Shown one piece after another: positions 7,655 through 16,956 of a stretch of DNA of 64,000 nucleotides. The stretch lies in IMG/VR virus record IMGVR_UViG_3300033141_002563, positions 1-64,000 of that record, one strand, 5' to 3'. The notes beneath the pieces are model-generated. The model searched no databases and had not been told where the DNA came from. It saw only the letters and a program-made list of their open reading frames with translations. Within the stretch, counting starts at the first letter, position 1. Each line of letters starts with the position of its first letter. Position numbers and translations under genes: made by a program. This DNA comes from a virus.

Positions 7655-10141
7655 ATGCGACCGGAGCATCTCGACGTCATTCTTGAGCGTGTCGGTGCGG
7701 CGATGCAGGGCAACGCTGTAGCCGAAGCGCAGCAGAGCGTCGATGAGGTAGACAGAGGCTTCGAGTCGTTTGAGGAAGGCACGCGGGCGGAGCAGTTTCG
7801 CTGCAAAGCGCTGTTTTCTGGGGGTGGGTCTGGCTCTGGTAAGGGTTTTGTTCTGGACAACACCGTCCGCGGCCTCGGGCTTCGTATCCTCAACTCCGAT
7901 GACGTCCTTGAGGCGCTTGCGGCAAGCCCGGTCACGCGTGAGCGCTTGCAGAAGAAGCGCGACGCGAAGGGTGCAGAGGGCGACATCACCGGGAAAGGCT
8001 ACGGTCGTCGTGGCGCCGTGATCGACCTCAAGACCGAGCTGATGGGCAAGTTCGTCCAGAAGGAGCTGCGCCCCTACTCGAAGCGTCGGTACAAGAACAA
8101 AGCGCATATGACGATGGACCGCCGCAACGGTCTCGTCTTCGACGTGACCGGTGCCAACCTCGGGACCATCCAGAAGTTCTATAAGGAGCTTACTGAGCGG
8201 GGTTACGACTGCGGGATGATCTTCGTCAGTGTGAAGATTCCGACTGCGCAGACGCGTGACCTCAAGCGTAAGCGTTCGCTCGGCCCGGAAGAGGTCGAGA
8301 AAGTTCACATCAAGGCTAACGCCAACGTCTCGAAGCTGGCTCAGCTGTTCGGTGCGGAGAATTTTCGCATCGTGGTGAACGAGAATGTCAGGGGTACGAA
8401 GCGGCCGACGGCGAAGAAGGACCGCTCCCTTCCCGAGGCAATCCGTAGCGGCGCGACGATGATGCGTGCTGTCAAAGGGCGGAAAGCGCAGCAGCAGGCT
8501 ACGGTCAGCTCCGACCAGTGGACCATCAACCAGCAGCTCATACTGCAGAAGTTCAAGGACGCTCGTAGTTGGGCGACGAAGTGGCTCAAGAGGCCCATCC
8601 GGAACCCCGTCGGCAAGGCGTACCTTGCGAGCCTGAAGGAGGCGGTTGCCGCGGACGCGGGGCTCGTCGAGAAGGCGGAGATGTACGTCGTCTACCGCAA
8701 GGACGGCACCGGCTTCATCTACGAGCAGATGTTCTACGACCAGCTGACTGCTCGGGCGTTCGCACGTCGCATCAAGGGCTCCGTCATCATGGACCCGGCG
8801 AAGGTGCCCGACAGGATCGGCAACCTCTCGCAGCTCGGCGGGAGCGTGGTCGAGGGGGCGGGGGTGCTCAACGAGTGGGGGTATCGGCAGCAGCGTCGCA
8901 CGAAGACCCTCAGCCGTCCGGCCGACGAGATCGCGAAGGCTCTCTCGTTTGAGGCCGCTGTCGTGTTGTTCGGGAGCACGCAGTTCAAGTCTCCCAAGTA
9001 CAAGCTCGCGCAGGAAAGCTTTCGTCTACGCATCTCGAAGGCTGAGTGGGAGAAGGGTCGTAAGGAGCTGACGGGTCACGGCATAGCCAACAAGGCGGGG
9101 AACGTCACCTACAAGCTCGCAACTCCGGTGCGCACCGAGTTGGAGAAGATCGTCGGGGCGCGGACGGACTTCCGGCTTGGGATGGCGCTGACGAAGCACT
9201 ACAACCGCTCGAAGGCGTTCATGGGCGACCCGTGGGATAATGCCGAGAAGCGTCGGTTCGACCTGAGGGACGGTCACTGGTACAGCACCGGCGACTACAA
9301 GCCCCTCCCGGAGGCGGCCGACATCGACGAGCGCGGCTACAAGGCCAACCCGAAGGCATACGCGCAGGCGATGGCGAAGGCCGGAGCGAAGCCTTCCCGT
9401 GTTTGGTTGACCGTCGCAAACCTCGTGCAGTCGGCGGCGAAGAAGATGGGGAACGCTGTTCGCAACATGTCAGACGAGAAGGAGCGTGCCGCGTCGCTCG
9501 GACCCCTGAACACGATTCTGGACCTGACCGATGTTTCTATGGCTACTCAGGCATCGCGCTCGCATCGTGCTGAGACGGTCAAGCAGGTAGCTGCAGCGCG
9601 GGACGCAGCGCAGCGTAGTGGTTCACCGCTCTACTCCGCGCTCAACGACCTCTATCGCAAGATCCGCGCGACGACGTACAACGAGTCGGCCGAAGACCTC
9701 GACGAGTTCTTCTGGCGGAAGCGCGACAAGGGCAAGTTCGCGGCGAAGGGGCAGGGTCAGGAGCCCGCGCCACGCAAGAAGGTACGCTCGAACATCGCCA
9801 GCGACGACTACGCGAAGGCGCTTGCTCAGGCGAAGTCCGACCCGCGCTACAAGGACGAGCTGAAGCACAAGCTCGCGAAGGCGGAGAGCGCGAACGACCG
9901 CACCGGCGTCGAGCTGACGGAGCCGGCGGGACTCGTCAAGCCCGGTCAGGAAGGCGAGTGGAAGCGCGCGAAGGCGGCAGCTTCCCAGCAGTACCCGGGC
10001 ATGGAGGCGAAGGACAAGGACCGCTTCTACGCCGTCACGAACACGATCTTCGGATCGATGACCGGGCGGAGGAAAGAGGAGAGCATGACAGAGCGCACTG
10101 CCAACCTCCTCACCGAGCGGATGACCGGCATCCGGGGGTAG
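7655..10141 (+). CDS. Composite protein with zeta-toxin/polynucleotide-kinase-like P-loop domain
   Basis: An 828-residue protein, ATG 7655 after TAGGGGGC. Residues about 45-235 form a P-loop kinase domain: Walker A GGGSGSGKGF with K63, then LGLRILNSDDVLEAL, FDVTGAN, and a C-terminal HIKANANVSKLAQLFG stretch, the order found in zeta-toxin and polynucleotide-kinase-like enzymes that phosphorylate small molecules or nucleic acids. The middle 300 residues are unrecognised. From about residue 555 (IDERGYKANPKAYAQAM) to about 680 (YSALNDLYRKIRATTYNES) the sequence is related to a segment of the prohead protease fusion at 28674. An LxE-type site (DIDE/R) precedes this shared segment in both proteins. 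It ends four bases before the 2164-residue composite protein, so the two are probably co-expressed. Substrate and role are unknown; head cargo is my inference. Confidence 0.75.
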   Translation: MRPEHLDVILERVGAAMQGNAVAEAQQSVDEVDRGFESFEEGTRAEQFRCKALFSGGGSGSGKGFVLDNTVRGLGLRILNSDDVLEALAASPVTRERLQKKRDAKGAEGDITGKGYGRRGAVIDLKTELMGKFVQKELRPYSKRRYKNKAHMTMDRRNGLVFDVTGANLGTIQKFYKELTERGYDCGMIFVSVKIPTAQTRDLKRKRSLGPEEVEKVHIKANANVSKLAQLFGAENFRIVVNENVRGTKRPTAKKDRSLPEAIRSGATMMRAVKGRKAQQQATVSSDQWTINQQLILQKFKDARSWATKWLKRPIRNPVGKAYLASLKEAVAADAGLVEKAEMYVVYRKDGTGFIYEQMFYDQLTARAFARRIKGSVIMDPAKVPDRIGNLSQLGGSVVEGAGVLNEWGYRQQRRTKTLSRPADEIAKALSFEAAVVLFGSTQFKSPKYKLAQESFRLRISKAEWEKGRKELTGHGIANKAGNVTYKLATPVRTELEKIVGARTDFRLGMALTKHYNRSKAFMGDPWDNAEKRRFDLRDGHWYSTGDYKPLPEAADIDERGYKANPKAYAQAMAKAGAKPSRVWLTVANLVQSAAKKMGNAVRNMSDEKERAASLGPLNTILDLTDVSMATQASRSHRAETVKQVAAARDAAQRSGSPLYSALNDLYRKIRATTYNESAEDLDEFFWRKRDKGKFAAKGQGQEPAPRKKVRSNIASDDYAKALAQAKSDPRYKDELKHKLAKAESANDRTGVELTEPAGLVKPGQEGEWKRAKAAASQQYPGMEAKDKDRFYAVTNTIFGSMTGRRKEESMTERTANLLTERMTGIRG

Positions 10142-10145
10142 TGCG

Positions 10146-13100
10146 ATGCCCGAGCTGACCGAACGACAGGAAGTTCTCGACGACGCCGCGATCAAGCGGA
10201 TGCGGAAGGACTACCTGATGCTGATGCGGAACATCGACCGCGTCACGTCTCCGCGGGCGCACGCGGTCCTGAAGAAAGGCGCGAAGACCTTCGCTCAGCA
10301 CCTCGTAGAACTCATCGTCGGTGACTGGTTCGACACGGCCGACGCGCCTATCAAGACGATCCTCCTGAAGCACAACGTCCCGGAGCGGGAAGCGAAGGCG
10401 GTGCAGCAGCTTGCTCAGAAAGCGCTGTACATGCTGGAACACGAGCTGACGATGATCCCGGATTGGCAGGATTGGGGGGAGGCGTCGCGCAAGGGGGCGA
10501 AAGCGTCAGACTCAGTCCGATGGCGGAAGCGGGTCGATAAGCACGCTCGTCAGGTCTGGAAGGACTTGGACTACGTCTCCAAGTACGTCAAGCGCGTCAG
10601 CGGGTCCACGCCGGTCGTCGGGAAGGCAGAGACGAGCTTCGACGTCGCGGGCATCCCGGTTCGCGTCACGGGGACGCTGAAGTACCCGGATGCGTTCCGT
10701 ACGGGGATGAAGGACGCGGTTCAGCGGATCAAGAAGGTACTCCCGTGGGCGATGCGGTACCGCCTCCCGGTACAGATCATCGACATGGACATGAGGGCAG
10801 ACGGCACGTACAACCGTGCAACGAAGCTCATCCGTATGTCGCACTGGTTGCACGAACCGCGCCGCGTGTCTCAGGTGTACGTTCACGAGATGGGGCATCA
10901 CCTCTGGCAGCAGCTCGGGCAGGACGCGAAGGACTACTACCGCGCGGCCGGGAACGCGAACGCGAAGAAGCTGAGCGTCCGCAAGCTGCTCGATGAGTGG
11001 CCCGAGGGCGCTCTCGGTCTGCTCGGGTACGCGAGGCAGCTTGAGAACTCTGATCCCATCCTCTCCGTGCAGCTGCAGTCGATCGAGATGGGTTACGCGT
11101 CGCGCTCTGCGTCGGACAAGACAAGCCTATTGACGCTTCTCGATCGTGGTGTAGAGCACATTACGGTCGACGGGCACCCGGTGACGTACTACGCCGCAAA
11201 GAACTCGGAAGAGAACTTCTGCGAGGTACTCGGGGCGCTCATCTCGTTCGGTCCGCGCACCGTTCACCCGCTCGTCAAGGCGCTCATGAAGCACGTACTC
11301 GGCTCCCGCTTGAAGCTCTCGGAGGCGACGATGGACACAACCGCGCCCACGAAGGCTCCGTGGCATTCCTGCACGGATTGCGACTACGGTATTCCCAAGT
11401 ACGTGGGCCGCTACCCCCAACATTGCCCGAACTGCGGATGCAAGCTCGGGGGCCAGTCGGGCTACCCGAGCATGAAGCGGCGCCTCCCGACGCGCACCGC
11501 GGACCCGGGGCCGGGCATTCCCCTTGAGGAGCGCGCAGCCTTCGAGGCGTGCATGCACGACGTAGCGCGTGGGGTGAGCTTCCCCGGCGTCACTTACACG
11601 CTCACGGAGGGCGGCGTTGCGGCGTTCCGCTACGCGCCCGACCACCTCGCGATCACGCCGACGGTCATCCGCGTCTCGCTCGACGAGGTCAGCATCCCGG
11701 CAGTCGAGGCGGAGGTCATCAAGCTCGCCGAGACGGTCGACACGCTGATGGTTGATAGCGCCATCGATGAGGGCACGCTGTCAGAGAGAAGGCAGGCCGT
11801 ACTGTCGACGAAGCACTTCGACAAGATGCGCACCGAGTGGAAGCGTATGTTGAAGCCACTCTTCACGAAGGGGCGCGGTACGCTTGAGACCGAGGCGGCG
11901 GACTCCGTCTACGCGGGAAAGTTCGAGGAGTTCGTGCGGGCGTCGTTCGAGTTTCTGGCGCACGAAGTTCCGGTTCTCCCTTCGTTGATATGGTGGTACG
12001 AAAAAGCCGACAACATCACGGGGCCGGCGAAGGCGATAGCGGATAAGTTCGCGGGCGCTTACCTGTGGTCCGAGACGTTCTACAAGCGCAAGTCTGTTCG
12101 TCCCGCGGAGGACTACAAGAAGTTCTACGGAGGCAAGGCGGAGAAGTTCCTGGAGATGTTCGTGAAGCTCCGCAGGGCTGTCGAACACTCGGGGTTTACG
12201 CTCGACAGCTGTAGGCTTATGGGAAAGGCTTCGACCCGCAACATCGATCTCGACATCAAGTACAACAACGTCTTTCGTGAGCACCTTTGGAAACTGTGGC
12301 AGGAACGCGACCCGAGCAGCTTCGATAAGAACGTGAAGAACTTCTTCGCCGGCCCGCACGACGAATCTGCACGTGAGCCGATGGCGGAGTACGCGAAGAC
12401 GCTACCTCGCGAGCTGACCGACTTGAAGTACCAGGACGTTGAGACGAGGCACGTAGACCTTGAGCACGCGGGGAAAGCGGTTCTCGCGAAGCTCGACAAG
12501 GTTCTCAAGTTCTTGAAGGGTGGCGTTGCGACTGCGAGCTATCCCGAGTACATGATGAAGCAGATCGCTACGCAGAACCTCGGTCGTGAGAAAGTGCGTG
12601 GTGAGAAGCTTGCGGTAACGGCGGACGTCGTGCGCGGGAACGACAACGTCGCCGGCTTCCGTGTCGAGAACGACATAGGGCTTCCGCGTCACGCTTGGGA
12701 GAGCTTTGCGAAGGTAGTAGCTCTCGTAGCACGTGGGTTGAAGCGTAAGGGTCTCGGCTTCCTCATCAAGCGCGTGGTCGTTCACGTCAAACCAAAAACC
12801 ATGCGCACGTTCACCGTCAAGGATACTGGAGAGAAGAGCCTGTATGGTGGCTCCTACAACCTGTCTCCCGGGTACGACATGTTGGATCTCAAGTATGGAA
12901 TGAGAACAGATCCGAGTTCAAAGCAGAAGCTCAGTAAGAGCACGCCGACGGCGAAGGGCAAGGGCGTCGTCGTCATGAACTACGACACCGCCAGCATACC
13001 GTCTGAGCAGGACGTGGCGCGCATCTTCACACACGAGATCGGGCATCACTACTACTTCGCTTTCCTGCCGCCGAAGGCTCGCGCCGCCTACCGGCACTTC

Positions 13101-16100
13101 TTTGGTTTGGCAACCAGCTTCCCGTCAGCCTACGCGAAGAGCCAGGCGATCGAGGACTTCGCCGAAATCTTCACGGCATGGGTGCTGAAGGGCACTGGGC
13201 TGATGAAGACCGGCGAGTACAAGCCGCTCGACGACGACATGATGCAACGCTTCCGCGGTGCGATTCGTCTCGATCCGGCCGCGAAGGGCGTCAAGCTCGC
13301 CGAAACGGTCGGCACGCTGATGGTGGACGACGTCACCGATGAGGACATGCTGCTCGACCCGCGCACGAAGCTGCCGGTCCCGTCGGCGGAGCCGCTTGCA
13401 GAGAGGGCGGCGCTGTCGACCACGTTCTTCAACAAGGTGCGGACCCTGTGGAAGCAGGAGCTGAAGCCGCTGCTCATGAAGGGGCACGGCACGACGCACA
13501 CCGCGGACGAAGATGACGCGGCGGCATCCGGCTTGAAGTCGTTCTCGGCGACGGCGTTTGCGTTTCTCACGCATGAGGCTCCGATCCTGCCTACGCTTTC
13601 ATGGTGGTACGACGACTACACAAGCAAGGCTGCGCTGACGGCCATCCATGACAAGTTCGCCGGGGAGAACCTGTGGTACACCAAGATGCGTGGCGATGCG
13701 GACAAGTTCTACGCGGATAAGGCGAAGCGCTTCACCGAGCTATTCCAGCAGTTCCGCGAGGCGCTCAACAGCGGGTTGACGCAGCTGCAGTATGCGAAGG
13801 GCTCGACGCGTCCGCAGGTACTCGCTTACTTCGCGAAGCAGGCGATGAGCGACAACGAGCAGCGCAAGAAGGCATGGGCGTTTTGGAAGCGGGCGCATCC
13901 GAAGCGCTTCGCGCGAGAGACTGCCGTCTTGGACGGACCGATGGATGAGACGCAGGATCATCTGTTCATCGACTACATGATCGAGATGTTCAGGGAGCAG
14001 ACACGCTCTGCACTCGACGACTCCGATCGCCGGCACACAGAGCTGAAGACCGCGGGCGACGTCATCCTCAGCTCGATCGACGTGCTCTTCAAGTTCCTGA
14101 AGGACGGCATCGCTACGTCCGGCTATCACACGGGCGCGCAGGCGGAGATCGCGCAGAAGTTCCTGGGCCGGGACGTGAAGAAGGGCGAGAAGCTCGCGGT
14201 TACGAGCGACGTCGTGCGTGGGAACGACAACGTCGCCGGCTTCCGTGTCGAGAACGACGCCGGTTTGGAGAAGTCCACTTGGGAGGGCTTCTCCAAGGTG
14301 TTGGCTCTCATCGCTCGCGGGCTGAAGCGCAGAGGGCTGGGCTTCTTGGTGAAGCGCGCGACCGTGACCGTTCGCCCGCGCAAGGGGAAGACGGTCAACG
14401 TGATGGCGACCGGCGATGACTCGGCTCAGGGGGGCTCCTACAAGTTTGGCGGGCTTGACGCTCCTTCGGCAACGGCTCCTGCGAAGGCGCGGCCGTACCG
14501 TCCGAGCAGCCCGACGACTACGGGGAAGGGCGCCATCTCGCTGTTCGTTGACGAGGTGTACCGGATGCCCGCGCGCGACATAGCGGTCGTCTTCACGCAT
14601 GAGCTTGGGCACCACTACTACTTCGCCTTCCTGCCGCCGAAGTCGCGTGAGGCGTACAAGGTCTTCTTCCAGCGTGCGACGAGCTTCCCGACCGCGTACG
14701 CGAAGAACAACGCAGGCGAGGACTTCGCCGAAATCTTCACAGCGCTGGTGCTGAAGGGCACCGGATTGATGAAGACGGGTCACTACAAGCCGCTCGACAA
14801 CGACATGATGCAGCGCTTTAAGGCTGCCATCGACATGGACCCGAAGGCGAAGAGCGTCAAGCTGGGCGAGTCCTTCGAGGAAAGTCTCTGGGAGCGCGTG
14901 AAGGATTCGCTTGGGATGCCGCGCTCCAAGATGCCGCAGATTCGCTCGGATCTCGTGCCGGAGTTCCTGGAGTTCCTGGGCGGGAACGACGTCAAGGTCA
15001 CGCGCAGGACGATGCCGGCAAACCGTCTCAAGCCGACGCAGAACGAGCTGAACAAGTCGAAGCTCGACTACATGGTGACGAAGGGGGTGAAGCAGCTTCT
15101 CAAGCCGATGATCGTGTCGTCTGACCACTACGTCCTTGACGGACACCATCGGCTTGGCGCTCTGCGGGTGAAGAATCCGAAGGCAGAGGTGCCGGTCATC
15201 GTGGTCGACCTGCACATCATGCGGCTGCTTCAGGTCGCGCACAAGTTCGCGAAGGTCGGGTACAAGAAGCTTAGCGAGGCGATCGGCGGACCGAACCCGG
15301 TTCCGACGGTGAACCCGAAGGCGGACTCGGCGGACGTCCCGGTTGCTCCGACGGACAGCACCGGCGTCGGCTCGTCGTTCAACGCAGCGCTTGGCGTGAA
15401 CGAAGCGGAAGGCATCTTGCAGAGGCTCAAGAGCAAGACGAAGTTCGTGCTCAAGGTGCTCCGGAACGCGAAGATCGGCTTCGCGAGTGTGACGCCGACG
15501 GCTCGCGCCGACAACCCGGCCGACAAACCGCTGCAGCTCAACTTCTTCAGCCCGCAGATGAAGCCGAACCCGATCCCGCACATCTACGTCGCGAACGCGG
15601 CCGACGCTTTCCGTCAGCTGCTCGGGCTGGGCATCCGGGAGCCGCAGCTCGCCGTCCACATGGTGACGGAAGCGGCGACGATGGCGTTCCTTCGTGACGC
15701 GTGGCTGCTGGAGAGCAAGCGTACGAAGTACAAGTCGGCCATCGCGGTCGTCGTGAAGAACCGCGTGAAGGGGCCGGCGGAAGTGCTCATCGGCAAGGCG
15801 TCGGACACCGGAGACGACCGCACCGGTACGTGGTGTCTCCCTGGCGGGGGCATCTCCCCGGACGACGATGACGAGCACGACGCCGCCGCGCGCGAGGCGT
15901 GGGAAGAGATGGGTGTCACGGCAACGCCCACCGGCAAGAGCGTCGAGATGCCGGGGCGGCCGGGCATCATCTTCTGCTACCTCGATTACGTCGAAGGCGA
16001 CCCGAAACCGAACGCGGAGTTCACGGCGGCGAAATGGCTGCCGGTCGCGGACGCGTGGAAGACGAAGGGGCTCTACAGCACGACGGAGCCCCTCATTCAG

Positions 16101-16640
16101 CGCCTCAGCGGCGAGATGAAGGTGACGGAAGCTTTCCCGACACGTAAGAGCAAGCCGGCGAACACGGGCGGCCGGTCGCTCGTCGGCGGGGAGCCGGCTG
16201 CGACGGAAAAGAAGCCCGGCAACAGCTTCGAGACGGACGACAAGAAGGACAACGCCTTCGACCCCGCGGACCGCGACAAGACGGGGACCGTATCGCAGGA
16301 CGACGCGCGTGCGGAGAAGAAGCTCGACATGCCGGATCAGGCGAGCGACGAGCTTGACCCGGCGGAGAGCGACGAGATGCAACAGGACGGACAGCAGCCC
16401 GGCGAGGAAGGACCGCCGCAGCCGGGGCAGCCGGCGACTCCGACCGGGCCGAAGAGCATCATGTTGCGCTTCCCTGACATGTCGATGGCGTCTGACGCTG
16501 ACCAGTGGTTCAAGTCAATGAACGTCGATACGCAGCTTGACGGTATCGAACTCACGGCCACAGCTAAGGATGCGACCGATCTGGAGGTCATTTCTCGTAC
16601 TGCGACAGCGTACGGGTTGGAGCTTTCGGACGCGGCGTAG
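10146..16640 (+). CDS. Giant composite protein: three zinc metallopeptidase modules, zinc ribbon, ParB-like and Nudix domains
   Basis: A 2164-residue protein. Module 1 has HEMGHH with H247, E248, H251 and a downstream ENFCEV glutamate. A zinc ribbon (SCTDCDY... HCPNCGCK) follows near residue 405. Units A and B are two tandem copies of about 522 residues, with HEIGHH at H963 and HELGHH at H1485, each followed by EDFAEIF supplying the likely third zinc ligand. A ParB-like domain has VLDGHHRLGALR near residue 1665. A Nudix box runs from G1902 to REAWEEMGV; its first Glu is Asp. The acidic end (1996-2164) is linker-like. Motifs at the module borders are KLSE393/A, KLAE529/T, KLAE1053/T, KLGE1575/S, KLSE1711/A, VNE1753/A and VTE1995/A, resembling prohead-protease sites. 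The architecture recalls the polyvalent proteins described for phages and conjugative elements. Domains are seen directly; packaging and cleavage are inferred. Confidence 0.86.
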   Translation: MPELTERQEVLDDAAIKRMRKDYLMLMRNIDRVTSPRAHAVLKKGAKTFAQHLVELIVGDWFDTADAPIKTILLKHNVPEREAKAVQQLAQKALYMLEHELTMIPDWQDWGEASRKGAKASDSVRWRKRVDKHARQVWKDLDYVSKYVKRVSGSTPVVGKAETSFDVAGIPVRVTGTLKYPDAFRTGMKDAVQRIKKVLPWAMRYRLPVQIIDMDMRADGTYNRATKLIRMSHWLHEPRRVSQVYVHEMGHHLWQQLGQDAKDYYRAAGNANAKKLSVRKLLDEWPEGALGLLGYARQLENSDPILSVQLQSIEMGYASRSASDKTSLLTLLDRGVEHITVDGHPVTYYAAKNSEENFCEVLGALISFGPRTVHPLVKALMKHVLGSRLKLSEATMDTTAPTKAPWHSCTDCDYGIPKYVGRYPQHCPNCGCKLGGQSGYPSMKRRLPTRTADPGPGIPLEERAAFEACMHDVARGVSFPGVTYTLTEGGVAAFRYAPDHLAITPTVIRVSLDEVSIPAVEAEVIKLAETVDTLMVDSAIDEGTLSERRQAVLSTKHFDKMRTEWKRMLKPLFTKGRGTLETEAADSVYAGKFEEFVRASFEFLAHEVPVLPSLIWWYEKADNITGPAKAIADKFAGAYLWSETFYKRKSVRPAEDYKKFYGGKAEKFLEMFVKLRRAVEHSGFTLDSCRLMGKASTRNIDLDIKYNNVFREHLWKLWQERDPSSFDKNVKNFFAGPHDESAREPMAEYAKTLPRELTDLKYQDVETRHVDLEHAGKAVLAKLDKVLKFLKGGVATASYPEYMMKQIATQNLGREKVRGEKLAVTADVVRGNDNVAGFRVENDIGLPRHAWESFAKVVALVARGLKRKGLGFLIKRVVVHVKPKTMRTFTVKDTGEKSLYGGSYNLSPGYDMLDLKYGMRTDPSSKQKLSKSTPTAKGKGVVVMNYDTASIPSEQDVARIFTHEIGHHYYFAFLPPKARAAYRHFFGLATSFPSAYAKSQAIEDFAEIFTAWVLKGTGLMKTGEYKPLDDDMMQRFRGAIRLDPAAKGVKLAETVGTLMVDDVTDEDMLLDPRTKLPVPSAEPLAERAALSTTFFNKVRTLWKQELKPLLMKGHGTTHTADEDDAAASGLKSFSATAFAFLTHEAPILPTLSWWYDDYTSKAALTAIHDKFAGENLWYTKMRGDADKFYADKAKRFTELFQQFREALNSGLTQLQYAKGSTRPQVLAYFAKQAMSDNEQRKKAWAFWKRAHPKRFARETAVLDGPMDETQDHLFIDYMIEMFREQTRSALDDSDRRHTELKTAGDVILSSIDVLFKFLKDGIATSGYHTGAQAEIAQKFLGRDVKKGEKLAVTSDVVRGNDNVAGFRVENDAGLEKSTWEGFSKVLALIARGLKRRGLGFLVKRATVTVRPRKGKTVNVMATGDDSAQGGSYKFGGLDAPSATAPAKARPYRPSSPTTTGKGAISLFVDEVYRMPARDIAVVFTHELGHHYYFAFLPPKSREAYKVFFQRATSFPTAYAKNNAGEDFAEIFTALVLKGTGLMKTGHYKPLDNDMMQRFKAAIDMDPKAKSVKLGESFEESLWERVKDSLGMPRSKMPQIRSDLVPEFLEFLGGNDVKVTRRTMPANRLKPTQNELNKSKLDYMVTKGVKQLLKPMIVSSDHYVLDGHHRLGALRVKNPKAEVPVIVVDLHIMRLLQVAHKFAKVGYKKLSEAIGGPNPVPTVNPKADSADVPVAPTDSTGVGSSFNAALGVNEAEGILQRLKSKTKFVLKVLRNAKIGFASVTPTARADNPADKPLQLNFFSPQMKPNPIPHIYVANAADAFRQLLGLGIREPQLAVHMVTEAATMAFLRDAWLLESKRTKYKSAIAVVVKNRVKGPAEVLIGKASDTGDDRTGTWCLPGGGISPDDDDEHDAAAREAWEEMGVTATPTGKSVEMPGRPGIIFCYLDYVEGDPKPNAEFTAAKWLPVADAWKTKGLYSTTEPLIQRLSGEMKVTEAFPTRKSKPANTGGRSLVGGEPAATEKKPGNSFETDDKKDNAFDPADRDKTGTVSQDDARAEKKLDMPDQASDELDPAESDEMQQDGQQPGEEGPPQPGQPATPTGPKSIMLRFPDMSMASDADQWFKSMNVDTQLDGIELTATAKDATDLEVISRTATAYGLELSDAA

Positions 16641-16663
16641 TGGGGACTCTTTTTCGAGAGTAT

Positions 16664-16692
16664 TTGACAAGTCCTGGCGGGTGCAGTAACTT
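16664..16692 (+). promoter_or_regulatory. Sigma-70-type promoter
   Basis: TTGACA (16664-16669), a 17-base spacer and TAACTT (16687-16692). The -35 is a perfect consensus; the -10 is moderate. It lies between the giant gene and the short coiled-coil gene with a clear TAAGGAGG ribosome binding site downstream. Confidence 0.68.
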
Positions 16693-16725
16693 AGGAGTGT
16701 AAGGCACCTGTAAGGAGGGCTTGTC

Positions 16726-16893
16726 ATGGAGCTACGTCAGGAGGTCGAAGCGCTACGGGAGAAGCTCGAAGCGATGCAAGGCGTGTACGCGCGGACCATC
16801 GTTGAGAACAAGTTCCTCAAGCAGGAGTTGACGTTCCGTCGGCAACAGCGTACGAACGCTGTCCCCACGTCGGTGCGGCTGAGCGCAGCGTAG
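16726..16893 (+). CDS. Short coiled-coil protein
   Basis: A 55-residue protein, ATG 16726 after TAAGGAGGGCTTGTC. It is almost wholly helical with heptad-like Leu/Ile/Val spacing (LRQEVEALREKLEAM), so it probably forms a dimeric coiled coil. It has its own promoter (16664) and terminator (16919), which marks it as a separately expressed gene. Function unknown; small regulators and assembly helpers both look like this. Confidence 0.68.
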   Translation: MELRQEVEALREKLEAMQGVYARTIVENKFLKQELTFRRQQRTNAVPTSVRLSAA

Positions 16894-16918
16894 AAAAGCA
16901 TTGTTCCCTCTCTCCTCG

Positions 16919-16956
16919 GCCCTCCCTCACCTAACGTGGGGGAGGGCTTTCCTTTT
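16919..16956 (+). terminator. Rho-independent terminator
   Basis: GCCCTCCCTCAC (16919-16930) pairs with GTGGGGGAGGGC (16936-16947) through a CTAAC loop with one G-U pair, then TTTCCTTTTC. It ends the short coiled-coil unit. Confidence 0.87.

Noticed and set aside
13740-16382. Minus-strand open frame of 880 codons
   Set aside because: It is antisense to the third peptidase unit, ParB and Nudix region; composition Arg/Leu/Val/His-rich with no motif.
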